From: Odiellus spinosus
Lineage: Eukaryota; Arthropoda; Arachnida; Opiliones; Phalangiidae
NCBI GenBank assembly: GCA_963920705.1
Contig: OY987233.1
Coordinates: forward strand, 1,116,001-1,180,000
Reading direction: 5' to 3'
DNA length: 64,000 bases
The notes beneath the pieces are model-generated. The model made no database searches. It was given only the letters and a program-made list of their open reading frames with translations, and was not told where the DNA came from. A program made the translations under genes and the position numbers. Shown here one piece after another: positions 25,865 through 38,780 of the stretch (positions are counted from its first letter, which is position 1; every line of letters begins with the position of its first letter).

Positions 25865-26345
25865 GTGGATTTATACTTGGGAAATTTGTGGATTTATACT
25901 TGGGAAATTTGTATATTTATACTTAGGAAATTTGTGGATTTATACTTGGGAAATTTGTGGATTTATACTTGGGAAATTTGTGGATTTATACTTGGGAAAT
26001 TTGGATTTATACTTGGGAAATTTGTGGATTTATACTAGGGAAATTTGTATATTTATACTTAAGAAATTTGTGGATTTATACTTGGGAAATTTGTGGATTT
26101 ATACTTGGGAAATTTGTGGATTTATACTTGGGAAATTTGTGGATTTATACTTGGGAAATTTGTGGATTTATACTTGGGAAATTTGTGGATTTATACTTAG
26201 GAAATTTTTGGATTTTCTCTTGGCAAATTTGTAGATTTATACTTGGGAAAATTGTGGATTTATATTTGGGAAATTTGTGGATTTATATTGGGGAAATTTG
26301 TGGATTTATACTTGGGAAATTTGTGGATTTACACTTGGCAAATTT
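25865..26345 (+). repeat. GGATTTATAC class II block 11 (481 bp)
   Basis: Same layout as block 10 at an offset near 1,836 bp, but longer by three units of plain GGATTTATACTTGGG. It includes the same short AAATTTG-GATTTATAC unit and ends in GGATTTACACTTGGC. Confidence 0.87.
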
Positions 26346-27726
26346 GTGGATCTACACTTTTTAAATTTGTGGATCTACACTTGGCAAATTTGTGGATCTA
26401 CACTTGGCAAATTTATGGATCTACACTTGGCAAATTTTGTGGATCTACACTTGGGAAATTTGTGGATCTACACTTGGGAAATTTGTGGATCTACACTTGG
26501 GAAATTTGTGGATCTACACTTGGGAAATTTGTGGATCTACACTTGGGAAATTTGTGGATCTACACTTGGCAAATTTGTGGATCTACACTTGGCAAATTTA
26601 TGGATCTACACTTGGGAAATTTTGTGGATCTACACTTGGGAAATTTGTGGATCTACACTTGGGAAATTTGTGGATCTACACTTGGGAAATTTGTGGATCT
26701 ACACTTGGGAAATTTGTGGATCTACACTTGGGAAATTTGTGGATCTACACTTGTGAAATTTGTGGAGCTACACTTGGGAAATTTGTGGATCTACACTTGG
26801 GAAATTTGTGGATCTACACTTGGGAAATTTGTGGATATACACTTGGGAAATATGTGGATCTACACTTGGGAAATATGTGGATCTACACTTGGGAAATTTG
26901 TGGATCTACACTTGGAAAATTTGTGGATCTACACTTGGGAAATTTGTGGATCTACACTTGGGAAATTTGTGGTTCTACACTTGGGAAATTTGTGGATCTA
27001 CACTTGGCAAATTTGTGGATCTACACTTGGGAAATTTGTGGATCTACACTTGGGAAATTTGTGGATCTACACTTGGGAAATTTGTGGATCTACACTTGGG
27101 AAATTTGTGGATCTAAACTTGAAAATTTGTGGATCTACACTTGGGAAATTTGTTTGTCTACACTTTGCAAATTTGTGGATCTACACTTGGGAAATTTGTG
27201 GATGTACACTTGGGAAATTTTTGGATCTACACTTGGGAAATTTGTGTATCTACACTTGGGAAATTTGTGGATCTACACTTGGGAAATTTGTGGATCTACT
27301 CTTGGAAAATTTGTGGATCTACACTAGGGAAATTTGTGGATCTACACTTGGGAAATTTGTGGAACTACACTTGGGAAATTTGTGGATCTACACTTGGGAA
27401 ATTTGTGGATCTACTCTTGGAAAACTTGTTAATCTACACTTGGGAAATTTCTGGATCTACACTTGGAAAGTTTGTGGATTTATACTTGGTAAATTTGTGG
27501 ATTTATACTTGGGAAATTTGTGGATTTATACTTGGGAAATTTGTGGATTTATACTTGGGAAATTTGTGGATTTATATTTGGGAAATTTGTTTATTTATAC
27601 TTGGGAAATTTGTGGATTTATGCTTGGGAAATTTGTGGATTTATACTTGGGAAATTTGTGGATTTATACTTGGGAAATTTGTGGATTTATACTTAGGAAA
27701 TTTGTGGATTTACACTTGGCAAATTT
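26340..27726 (+). repeat. Ordered-landmark cassette, copy C
   Basis: Third cassette with the same landmark order as 1-1,444, starting after a class II block and a CACTTTTTAAATTTG unit and ending in class I block 12. Several consensus units differ in number from copies A and B. Confidence 0.8.
27474..27726 (+). repeat. GGATTTATAC class I block 12 (253 bp)
   Basis: Eleven units in the class I order, entered from a GGAAAACTTGTTAATC unit (GGGAAACTTG elsewhere). Confidence 0.9.
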
Positions 27727-28849
27727 GTGGATCTACACTTGGTAAATTTGTGGATCTACACTTGGCAAATTTGTGGATCTACACTTGGCAAATTTGTGGA
27801 TCTACACTTGGGAAATTTGTGGATCTACACTTGGGAAATTTGTGGATCTACACTTGGGAAATTTGTGGGTCTACACTTTGCAAATTTGTGGATCTACACT
27901 TGGCAAATTTGTGGATCTACACTTGGTAAATTTGTGGATATACACTTGGAAAATTTGTGGATCTACACTTGGCAAATTTGTGGATCTACACTTGGCAAAT
28001 TTGTGGATCTACACTAGGCAAATTTGTGGATCTACACTTGGGAAATTTGTGGATCTACACTTGGGAAATTTGTGGATCTACACTTGGGAAATTTGTGGGT
28101 CTACACTTTGCAAATTTGTGGATCTACACTTGGCAAATTTGTGGATCTACACTTGGCAAATTTGTGGATCTACATTTGGCAAATTTGTGGATCTACATTT
28201 GGGAAATTTGTGGATCTACACTTGGCAAATTTGTGGATCTACACTTGGGAAATTTGTGGATCTACACTTGGGAAATTTGTGGATCTACACTTGGGAAATT
28301 TTTGGATCTACACTTGGGAAATTTGTGGATCTACACTTGGCAAATTTGTGGATCTACACTTGGCAAATTTGTGGATCTACACTTGGGAAATTTGTGGATC
28401 TACACTTGGGAAATTTGTGGATCTACACTAGGGAAATTTGTGGATCTACACTTGGGAAATTTGTGGATCTATACAAAGGGAAATTTATGGATCTATACAA
28501 AGCAAAATTTGGATCTATACTTGGAAAATTTGTGGATCTATTCTTGGAAAATTTGGGGATCTACACTTGGCAAATTTGTGGATCTACACTTGGCAAATTT
28601 GTGGATCTACATTTGGCAAATTTGTGGATCTACATTTGGGAAATTTGTGGATCTACACTTGGCAAATTTGTGGATCTACACTTGGGAAATTTGTGGATCT
28701 ACACTTGGGAAATTTTTGTATCTACACTTGGGAAATTTGTGGATCTACACTTGGGAAATTTGTGGATCTACACTTGGCAAATTTGTGGATCTACACTTGG
28801 GAAATTTGTGGATCTACACTTGGGAAATTTGTGGATCTACACTAGGGAA

Positions 28850-31800
28850 ATTTGTGGATCTACACTTGGGAAATTTGTGGATCTATACAAAGGGAAATTT
28901 GTGGATCTATACAAAGCAAAATTTGGATCTATACTTGGAAAATTTGTGGATCTATTCTTGGAAAATTTGGGGATATATGCTTGGATATTTGTTGATCTAT
29001 ACTTGGGAAATATGTGTATCTATACTTGGGATTTTTGGGGATCTACACTTGGCAAATTTGTGGATCTACACTTGGGAAATTTGTGGATCTACACTTGCAA
29101 ATTTGTGGATCTACACTTGGCAAATTTATGGATCTAAACTTTAAAAATTTGTGGATCTACACTTGGGAAATTTGTGGATCTACACTTGGCAAATTTGTGG
29201 ATCTACACTTGGCAAATTTGTGGATCTACACTTGGGAAATTTGTGGATCTACACTTGGGAAATTTGTGGATCTACACTTGGGAAATTTGTGGATCTACAC
29301 TTGGGAAATTTGTGGATCTACACTTGGGAAATTTTTGGATCTACACTTGGGAAATTTGTGGGTCTTTACAAAGGGAAATTTGTGGATCTATACAAAGCAA
29401 AATTTGGATCTATACTTGGAAAATTTGTGGATTTATTCTTAGAAAATTTGGGGATATATGCTTGGAAATTTGTTGATCTGTACTTGGGAAATATGTGTAT
29501 CTATACTTGGGATTTTTGTGGATCTACACTTGGCAAAATTTGTGGATCTACACTTTGCAAATTTGTGGATCTACACTTGGGAAATTTGTGGATCTACACT
29601 TGCTAATTTGTGGATCTACACTTGGGAAATATGTGGATCTACACTTGGGAAATTTGTGGATCTACACTTGTGAAATTTGTGGATCTACACTTGGGAAATT
29701 TGTGGATCTACACTTGGGAAATTTGTGGATCTACACTTGTGAAATTTGTGGAGCTACACTTGGGAAATTTGTGGATCTACACTTGGGAAATTTGTGGATC
29801 TACACTTGGGAAATTTGTGGATCTACACTTGGGAAATTTGTGGATATACACTTGGGAAATATGTGGATCTACACTTGGGAAATATGTGGATCTACACTTG
29901 GGAAATTTGTGGATCTACACTTGGAAAATTTGTGGATCTACACTTGGGAAATTTGTGGATCTACACTTGGGAAATTTGTGGTTCTACACTTGGGAAATTT
30001 GTGGATCTACACTTGGCAAATTTTTGGATCTACACTTGGCAAATTTGTGGATCTACACTTGGCAAATTTGTGGATCTACACTTGGGAAATTTGTGGATCT
30101 ACACTTGGGAAATTTGTGGATCTAAACTTGAAAATTTGTGGATCTACACTTGGGAAATTTGTTTGTCTACACTTTGCAAATTTGTGGATCTACACTTGGG
30201 AAATTTGTGGATCTACACTTGGGAAATTTGTGGATGTACACTTGGGAAATTTTTGGATCTACACTTGGGAAATTTGTGTATCTACACTTGGGAAATTTGT
30301 GGATCTACACTTGGGAAATTTGTGGATCTACTCTTGGAAAATTTTGGGATCTACACTTGGGAAATTTGTGGAACTACACTTGGGAAATTTGTGGATCTAC
30401 ACTTGGGAAATTTGTGGATCTACACTTGGGAAATTTGTGGATCTACACTTGGGAAATTTGTGGATCTACACTTGGGAAATTTGTGGTTCTCCACTTTTTT
30501 AAAATTTGTGGATCTACACTTGGCAAATTTGTGGATCTACACTTGGCAAATTTGTGGATCTACACTTGGCAAATTTGTGGATCTACACTTGGGAAATTTG
30601 TGGATCTACACTTGGGAAATTTGTGGATTTACACTTGGCAAATTTGTGGATCTACACTTGGTAAATTTGTGGAATTACACTTGGGAAATTTGTGGATCTA
30701 CACTTGGTAAATTTGTGGATCTACACTTGGGAAATTTGTGGATCTATACAAAGGGAAATTTGTGGATCTATACAAAGCAAAATTTGGATCTATACTTGGA
30801 AAATTTGTGGATCTATTCTTGGAAAATTTGGGGATATATGCTTGGATATTTGTTGATCTATACTTGGGAAATATGTGTATCTATACTTGGGATTTTTGGG
30901 GATCTACACTTGGCAAATTTGTGGATCTACACTTGGGAAATTTGTGGATCTACACTTGCAAATTTGTGGATCTACACTTGGCAAATTTATGGATCTAAAC
31001 TTTAAAAATTTGTGGATCTACACTTGGGAAATTTGTGGATCTACACTTGGCAAATTTGTGGATCTACACTTGGGAAATTTGTGGATCTACACTTGGGAAA
31101 TTTGTGGATCTACACTTGGGAAATTTGTGGATCTACACTTGGGAAATTTGTGGATCTACACTTGGGAAATTTGTGGATCTACACTTGGGAAATTTGTGGA
31201 TCTACACTTGGGAAATTTGTGGATCTACACTTGGGAAATTTTTGGATCTACACTTGGGAAATTTGTGGGTCTTTACAAAGGGAAATTTGTGGATCTATAC
31301 AAAGCAAAATTTGGATCTATACTTGGAAAATTTGTGGATTTATTCTTAGAAAATTTGGGGATATATGCTTGGAAATTTGTTGATCTGTACTTGGGAAATA
31401 TGTGTATCTATACTTGGGATTTTTGTGGATCTACACTTGGCAAAATTTGTGGATCTACACTTTGCAAATTTGTGGATCTACACTTGGGAAATTTGTGGAT
31501 CTACACTTGCTAATTTGTGGATCTACACTTGGGAAATATGTGGATCTACACTTGGGAAATTTGTGGATCTACACTTGTGAAATTTGTGGATCTACACTTG
31601 GGAAATTTGTGGATCTACACTTGGGAAATTTGTGGATCTACACTTGTGAAATTTGTGGAGCTACACTTGGGAAATTTGTGGATCTACACTTGGGAAATTT
31701 GTGGATCTACACTTGGGAAATTTGTGGATCTACACTTGGGAAATTTGTGGATATACACTTGGGAAATATGTGGATCTACACTTGGGAAATATGTGGATCT

Positions 31801-32650
31801 ACACTTGGGAAATTTGTGGATCTACACTTGGAAAATTTGTGGATCTACACTTGGGAAATTTGTGGATCTACACTTGGGAAATTTGTGGTTCTACACTTGG
31901 GAAATTTGTGGATCTACACTTGGCAAATTTTTGGATCTACACTTGGCAAATTTGTGGATCTACACTTGGCAAATTTGTGGATCTACACTTGGGAAATTTG
32001 TGGATCTACACTTGGGAAATTTGTGGATCTAAACTTGAAAATTTGTGGATCTACACTTGGGAAATTTGTTTGTCTACACTTTGCAAATTTGTGGATCTAC
32101 ACTTGGGAAATTTGTGGATCTACACTTGGGAAATTTGTGGATGTACACTTGGGAAATTTTTGGATCTACACTTGGGAAATTTGTGTATCTACACTTGGGA
32201 AATTTGTGGATCTACACTTGGGAAATTTGTGGATCTACTCTTGGAAAATTTGTGGATCTACACTAGGGAAATTTGTGGATCTACACTTGGGAAATTTGTG
32301 GAACTACACTTGGGAAATTTGTGGATCTACACTTGGGAAATTTGTGGATCTACACTTGGGAAATTTGCGGATCTACACTTGGGAAATTTGTGGATCTACA
32401 CTTGGGAAATTTGTGGTTCTCCACTTTTTTAAATTTGTGGATCTACACTTGGCAAATTTGTGGATCTACACTTGGCAAATTTGTGGATCTACACTTGGCA
32501 AATTTGTGGATCTACACTTGGGAAATTTGTGGATCTACACTTGGGAAATTTGTGGATTTACACTTGGCAAATTTGTGGATCTACACTTGGTAAATTTGTG
32601 GAATTACACTTGGGAAATTTGTGGATCTACACTTGGTAAATTTGTGGATC
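28850..32650 (+). repeat. 1.9-kb tandem pair
   Basis: Copy 1 is about 28,850-30,720 and copy 2 about 30,720-32,650. The offset is 1,861 bp at the TACAAAG clusters (28,886 and 30,747), 1,907 after two extra units and 1,930 at CTCCACTTTTTTAAA (30,489 and 32,419). Shared rare units include GTCTTTACAAAGG (29,364 and 31,271), CACTTGCTAATTTG and GATCTGTAC. Confidence 0.88.
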
Positions 32651-33055
32651 TACACTTTGCAAATTTTTGGATCTACACTTGGGAAATTTGTGGATCTACA
32701 CTCGCAAATTTGTGGATCTACACTTGGCAAATTTGTGGATCTAAACTTTAAAAATTTGTGGATCTACACTTGGTAAATTTGTGGATTTACACTTGGCAAA
32801 TTTATGGATCTACACTTGGTAAATTTGTGGATCTACACTTGGCAAATTTGTGGATCTACAGTTGGCAAATTTGCGGATCTACACTTGGGAAATTTGTGGA
32901 TTTACACTTGGCAAATTTGTGGATCTACACTTGGTAAATTTGTGGAATTACACTTGGGAAATTTGTGGATCTACACTTGGGAAATTTGTGGATCTACACT
33001 TGCAAATTTGTGGATCTACACTTGGCAAATTTGTGGATCTAAACTTTAAAAATTT

Positions 33056-33696
33056 GTGGATTTATACTTGGGAAATTTGTGGATTTATACTTGGGAAATT
33101 TGTATATTTATACTTAGGAAATTTGTGGATTTATACTTGGGAAATTTGTGGATTTATACTTGGGAAATTTGTGGATTTATACTTGGGAAATTTGGATTTA
33201 TACTTGGGAAATTTGTGGATTTATACTAGGGAAATTTGTATATTTATACTTAAGAAATTTGTGGATTTATACTTGGGAAATTTGTGGATTTATACTTGGG
33301 AAATTTGTGGATTTATACTTGGGAAATTTGTGGATTTATTCTTGGGAAATTTGTGGATTATACTTAGGAAATTTTTGGATTTTCTCTTGGCAAATTTGTA
33401 GATTTATACTTGGGAAAATTGTGGATTTATATTTGGGAAATTTGTGGATTTATACTTGGGAAATTTGTGGATTTATACTTGGGAAATTTGTGGATTTATA
33501 CTTGGGAAATTTGTGGATTTATACTTAGGAAATTTTTGGATTTTCTCTTGGCAAATTTGTAGATTTATACTTGGGAAAATTGTGGATTTATATTTGGGAA
33601 ATTTGTGGATTTATATTGGGGAAATTTGTGGATTTATACTTGGGAAATTTGTGGATTTATACTTAGGAAATTTGTGGATTTACACTTGGCAAATTT
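33056..33696 (+). repeat. GGATTTATAC class II block 13 (641 bp, doubled)
   Basis: A long block containing the GGATTTTCTC-TTTGTAGATTTATAC motif twice, near 33,375 and 33,539, which indicates an internal duplication of about 164 bp. It carries the one-base loss near 33,358. Confidence 0.88.
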
Positions 33697-34821
33697 GTGG
33701 ATCTACACTTGGTAAATTTGTGGATCTACACTTGGCAAATTTGTGGATCTACACTTGGGAAATTTGTGGATCTACACTTGGGAAATTTGTGGATCTAAAC
33801 TTGAAAATTTGTGGATCTACACTTGGGAAATTTGTTTGTCTACACTTTGCAAATTTGTGGATCTACACTTGGGAAATTTGTGGATCTACACTTGGGAAAT
33901 TTGTGGATGTACACTTGGGAAATTTTTGGATCTACACTTGGGAAATTTGTGTATCTACACTTGGGAAATTTGTGGATCTACACTTGGGAAATTTGTGGAT
34001 CTACTCTTGGAAAATTTGTGGATCTACACTAGGGAAATTTGTGGATCTACACTTGGGAAATTTGTGGAACTACACTTGGGAAATTTGTGGATCTACACTT
34101 GGGAAATTTGTGGATCTACACTTGGGAAATTTGTGGATCTACACTTGGGAAATTTGTGGATCTACACTTGGGAAATTTGTGGTTCTCCACTTTTTTAAAT
34201 TTGTGGATCTACACTTGGCAAATTTGTGGATCTACACTTGGCAAATTTGTGGATCTACACTTGGCAAATTTGTGGATCTACACTTGGGAAATTTGTGGAT
34301 CTACACTTGGGAAATTTGTGGATTTACACTTGGCAAATTTGTGGATCTACACTTGGTAAATTTGTGGAATTACACTTGGGAAATTTGTGGATCTACACTT
34401 GGTAAATTTGTGGATCTACACTTTGCAAATTTTTGGATCTACACTTGGGAAATTTGTGGATCTACACTCGCAAATTTGTGGATCTACACTTGGCAAATTT
34501 GTGGATCTAAACTTTAAAAATTTGTGGATCTACACTTCGTAAATTTGTGGATTTACACTTGGCAAATTTATGGATCTACACTTGGTAAATTTGTGGATCT
34601 ACACTTGGCAAATTTGTGGATCTACAGTTGGCAAATTTGCGGATCTACACTTGGGAAATTTGTGGATTTACACTTGGCAAATTTGTGGATCTACACTTGG
34701 TAAATTTGTGGAATTACACTTGGGAAATTTGTGGATCTACACTTGGGAAATTTGTGGATCTACACTTGCAAATTTGTGGATCTACACTTGGCAAATTTGT
34801 GGATCTAAACTTTAAAAATTT

Positions 34822-35463
34822 GTGGATTTATACTTGGGAAATTTGTGGATTTATACTTGGGAAATTTGTATATTTATACTTAGGAAATTTGTGGATTTAT
34901 ACTTGGGAAATTTGTGGATTTATACTTGGGAAATTTGTGGATTTATACTTGGGAAATTTGGATTTATACTTGGGAAATTTGTGGATTTATACTAGGGAAA
35001 TTTGTATATTTATACTTAAGAAATTTGTGGATTTATACTTGGGAAATTTGTGGATTTATACTTGGGAAATTTGTGGATTTATACTTGGGAAATTTGTGGA
35101 TTTATACTTGGGAAATTTGTGGATTTATACTTAGGAAATTTTTGGATTTTCTCTTGGCAAATTTGTAGATTTATACTTGGGAAAATTGTGGATTTATATT
35201 TGGGAAATTTGTGGATTTATACTTGGGAAATTTGTGGATTTATACTTGGGAAATTTGTGGATTTATACTTGGGAAATTTGTGGATTTATACTTAGGAAAT
35301 TTTTGGATTTTCTCTTGGCAAATTTGTAGATTTATACTTGGGAAAATTGTGGATTTATATTTGGGAAATTTGTGGATTTATATTGGGGAAATTTGTGGAT
35401 TTATACTTGGGAAATTTGTGGATTTATACTTAGGAAATTTGTGGATTTACACTTGGCAAATTT
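34822..35463 (+). repeat. GGATTTATAC class II block 14 (642 bp, doubled)
   Basis: Partner of block 13 in the 1.77-kb pair, with the same doubled GGATTTTCTC motif near 35,145 and 35,306. It is one base longer because it lacks the deletion seen in block 13. Confidence 0.88.
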
Positions 35464-38400
35464 GTGGATCTACACTTGGTAAATTTGTGGATCTACACTT
35501 GGCAAATTTGTGGATCTACACTTGGCAAATTTATGGATCTACACTTGGCAAATTTTGTGGATCTACACATGGGAAATTTGTGGATCTACACTCGCAAATT
35601 TGTGGATCTACACTTGGCAAATTTGTGGATCTAAACTTTAAAAATTTGTGGATCTACACTTGGGAAATTTGTGGATCTACACTTGGTAAATTTGTGGATC
35701 TACACTTGGCAAATTTGTGGATCTACACTTGGTAAATTTGTGGATCTACACTTGGCAAATTTGTGGATCTACAGTTGGCAAATTTGTGGATCTACACTTG
35801 GGAAATTTGTGGATTTACACTTGGCAAATTTGTTTATCTACACTTGGTAAATTTGTGGATCTACACTTGGGAAATTTGTGGATCTACACTTGGGAAATTT
35901 GTGGATCTACACTTACAAATTTGTGGATCTACACTTGGCAAATTTGTGGATCTAAACTTTAAAAATTTGTGGATCTACACTTGGGAAATTTGTGGATTTA
36001 CACTTGGCAAATTTGTGGATCTACACTTGGTAAATTTGTGGATCTGCACTTGGCAAATTTGTGGATCTACACTTGGCAAATTTGTGGATCTACACTTGGG
36101 AAATTTGTGATTCTACACTTGGGAAATTTGTGGATCTAGACTTGGCAAATTTGTGGATCTACACTTGGGAAATTTGTTTATCTACACTTGGGAAATTTGT
36201 GGATCTACACTTGTGAAATTTTTGTATCTACACTTGGGAAATTTGTGGATCTACACTTGGGAAATTTGTGGATCTACACTTGGGAAATTTGTGGATCTAC
36301 TCTTGGGAAATTTGTGGATCTACACTAGGGAAATTTGTGGATCTACACTTGGGAAATTTGTGGATCTACACTTGGGAAATTTGTGGATCTATACTTGGAA
36401 AATTTGTGGATCTATTCTTGGAAAATTTGGGGATATATGCTTGGATATTTGTTGATCTATACTTTGGAAATATGTGTATCTATACTTGGGATTTTTGTTG
36501 ATCTACACTTGGCAAATTTGTGGATCTACACTTTGCAAATTTGTGGATCTACACTTGGGAAATTTGTGGATCTACACTTGCAAATTTGTAGATCTACACT
36601 TGGCAAATTTGTGGATCTAAACTTTAAAAATTTGTGGATCTACACTTGGGAAATTTGTGGATCTACACTTGGGAAATTTGTGGATCTACACTTGTGAAAT
36701 TTGTAGATATACACTTGGCAAATTTGTGGATCTAAACTTTAAAAATTTGTGGATTTACACTTGGCAAATTTGTGGATCTACACTTGGTAAATTTGTGGAC
36801 CTACTCTTGGCAAATTTGTGGATCTACACTTGGTAAATTTGTGGATCTACACTTGGCAAATTTGTGGATCTACAGTTGGCAAATTTGTGGATCTACACTT
36901 GGGAAATTTGTGGATTTACACTTGGCAAATTTGTGGATCTACACTTGGTAAATTTGTGGAATTACACTTGGGAAATTTTTGGATCTACACTTGGGAAATT
37001 TGTGGATCTACACTTGCAAATTTGTGGATCTACACTTGGCAAATTTGTGGATCTAAACTTTAAAAATTTGTGGATTTATACTTGGGAAATTTGTGGATTT
37101 ATACTTGGGAAATTTGTATATTTATACTTAGGAAATTTGTGGATTTATACTTGGGAAATTTGTGGATTTATAGTTGGGAAATTTGTGGATTTATACTTGG
37201 GAAATATGGATTTATACTTAGGAAATTTGTATATTTATACTTAAGAAATTTGTGGATTTATACTTGGGAAATTTGTGGATTTATACTTGGGAAATTTGTG
37301 GATTTATACTTGGGAAATTTGTGGATTTATACTTGTGAAATTTTTGATTTTATACTTAGGAAATTTGTGGATTTTCTCTTGGCAAATTTGTAGATTTATA
37401 CTTGGGAAAATTGTGGATTTATATTTGGGAAATTTGTGGATTTATATTGGGGAAATTTGTGGTTTTATACTTGGGAAATTTGTGGATTTATACTTAGGAA
37501 ATTTGTGGATTTACACTTGGCAAATTTGTGGATCTACACTTGGTAAATTTGTGGATCTACACTTGGCAAATTTGTGGATCTACACTTGGCAAATTTATGG
37601 ATCTACACTTGGCAAATTTTGTGGATCTACACATGGGAAATTTGTGGATCTACACTCGCAAATTTGTGGATCTACACTTGGCAAATTTGTGGATCTAAAC
37701 TTTAAAAATTTGTGGATCTACACTTGGGAAATTTGTGGATTTACACTTGGCAAATTTGTGGATCTACACTTGGTAAATTTGTGGATCTACACTTGGTAAA
37801 TTTGTGGATCTACACTTGGTAAATTTGTGGATCTACACTTGGCAAATTTGTGGATCTACAGTTGGCAAATTTGTGGATCTACACTTGGGAAATTTGTGGA
37901 TTTACACTTGGCAAATTTGTTTATCTACACTTGGTAAATTTGTGGATCTACACTTGGGAAATTTGTGGATCTACACTTGGGAAATTTGTGGATCTACACT
38001 TACAAATTTGTGGATCTACACTTGGCAAATTTGTGGATCTAAACTTTAAAAATTTGTGGATCTACACTTGGGAAATTTGTGGATTTACACTTGGCAAATT
38101 TGTGGATCTACACTTGGTAAATTTGTGGATCTGCACTTGGCAAATTTGTGGATCTACACTTGGCAAATTTGTGGATCTACACTTGGGAAATTTGTGATTC
38201 TACACTTGGGGAATTTGTGGATCTACACTTGGCAAATTTGTGGATCTACACTTGGGAAATTTGTTTATCTACACTTGGGAAATTTGTGGATCTACACTTG
38301 TGAAATTTTTGGATCTACACTTGGGAAATTTGTGGATCTACACTTGGCAAATTTGTGGATCTACACTTGGGAAATTTGTGGATTTACACTTGGGAAATTT

Positions 38401-38780
38401 GTGGATCTACACTAGGGAAATTTGTGGATCTACACTTGGGAAATTTGTGGATCTACACTGGGGAAATTTGTGGATCTATACTTGGAAAATTTGTGGATCT
38501 ATTCTTGGAAAATTTGGGGATATATGCTTGGATATTTGTTGATCTATACTTGGGAAATATGTGTATCTATACTTGGGATTTTTGTGGATCTACACTTGGC
38601 AAATTTGTGGATCTACACTTTGCAAATTTGTGGATCTACACTTGGGAAATTTGTGGATCTACACTTGCAAATTTGTAGATCTACACTTGGCAAATTTGTG
38701 GATCTAAACTTTAAAAATTTGTGGATCTACACTTGGGAAATTTGTGGATCTACACTTGGCAAATTTGTGGATCTACACTT
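35260..38780 (+). repeat. 2.1-kb offset duplicate pair
   Basis: About 35,260-36,700 reappears at about 37,330-38,780. The offset is 2,064 bp at the left and 2,087 bp after one extra GGTAAATTT unit near 37,790. Shared rare units are CACATGGG, CTACAGTTGGC, CACTTACAAATTTG, GATCTGCAC, TTTGTGATTC, GGGGATATATGC and GTAGATCTAC. Confidence 0.86.
37070..37527 (+). repeat. GGATTTATAC class II block 15 (458 bp)
   Basis: Entered from AAACTTTAAAAATTTG. It contains TATAGTTGGG, a GAAATATGGATTTATAC short unit, TTAAGAAATTT, TACTTGTGAAATTTTTG followed by a GATTTTATAC unit, GGATTTTCTC and GTGGTTTTATAC. Confidence 0.87.

Larger units (their letters stand above)
31950..35520 (+). repeat. 1.77-kb tandem pair
   Basis: Copy 1 is about 31,950-33,740 and copy 2 about 33,720-35,520, at an offset of 1,766 bp rising to 1,767 past a one-base loss near 33,358 (GGATTATAC against GGATTTATAC). 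Both contain CTCCACTTTTTTAAA, CACTCGCAAATTTG, TTTGCGGATC and a doubled class II block. Copy 1 overlaps the right half of the 1.9-kb pair, so the two duplications are nested. Confidence 0.88.
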
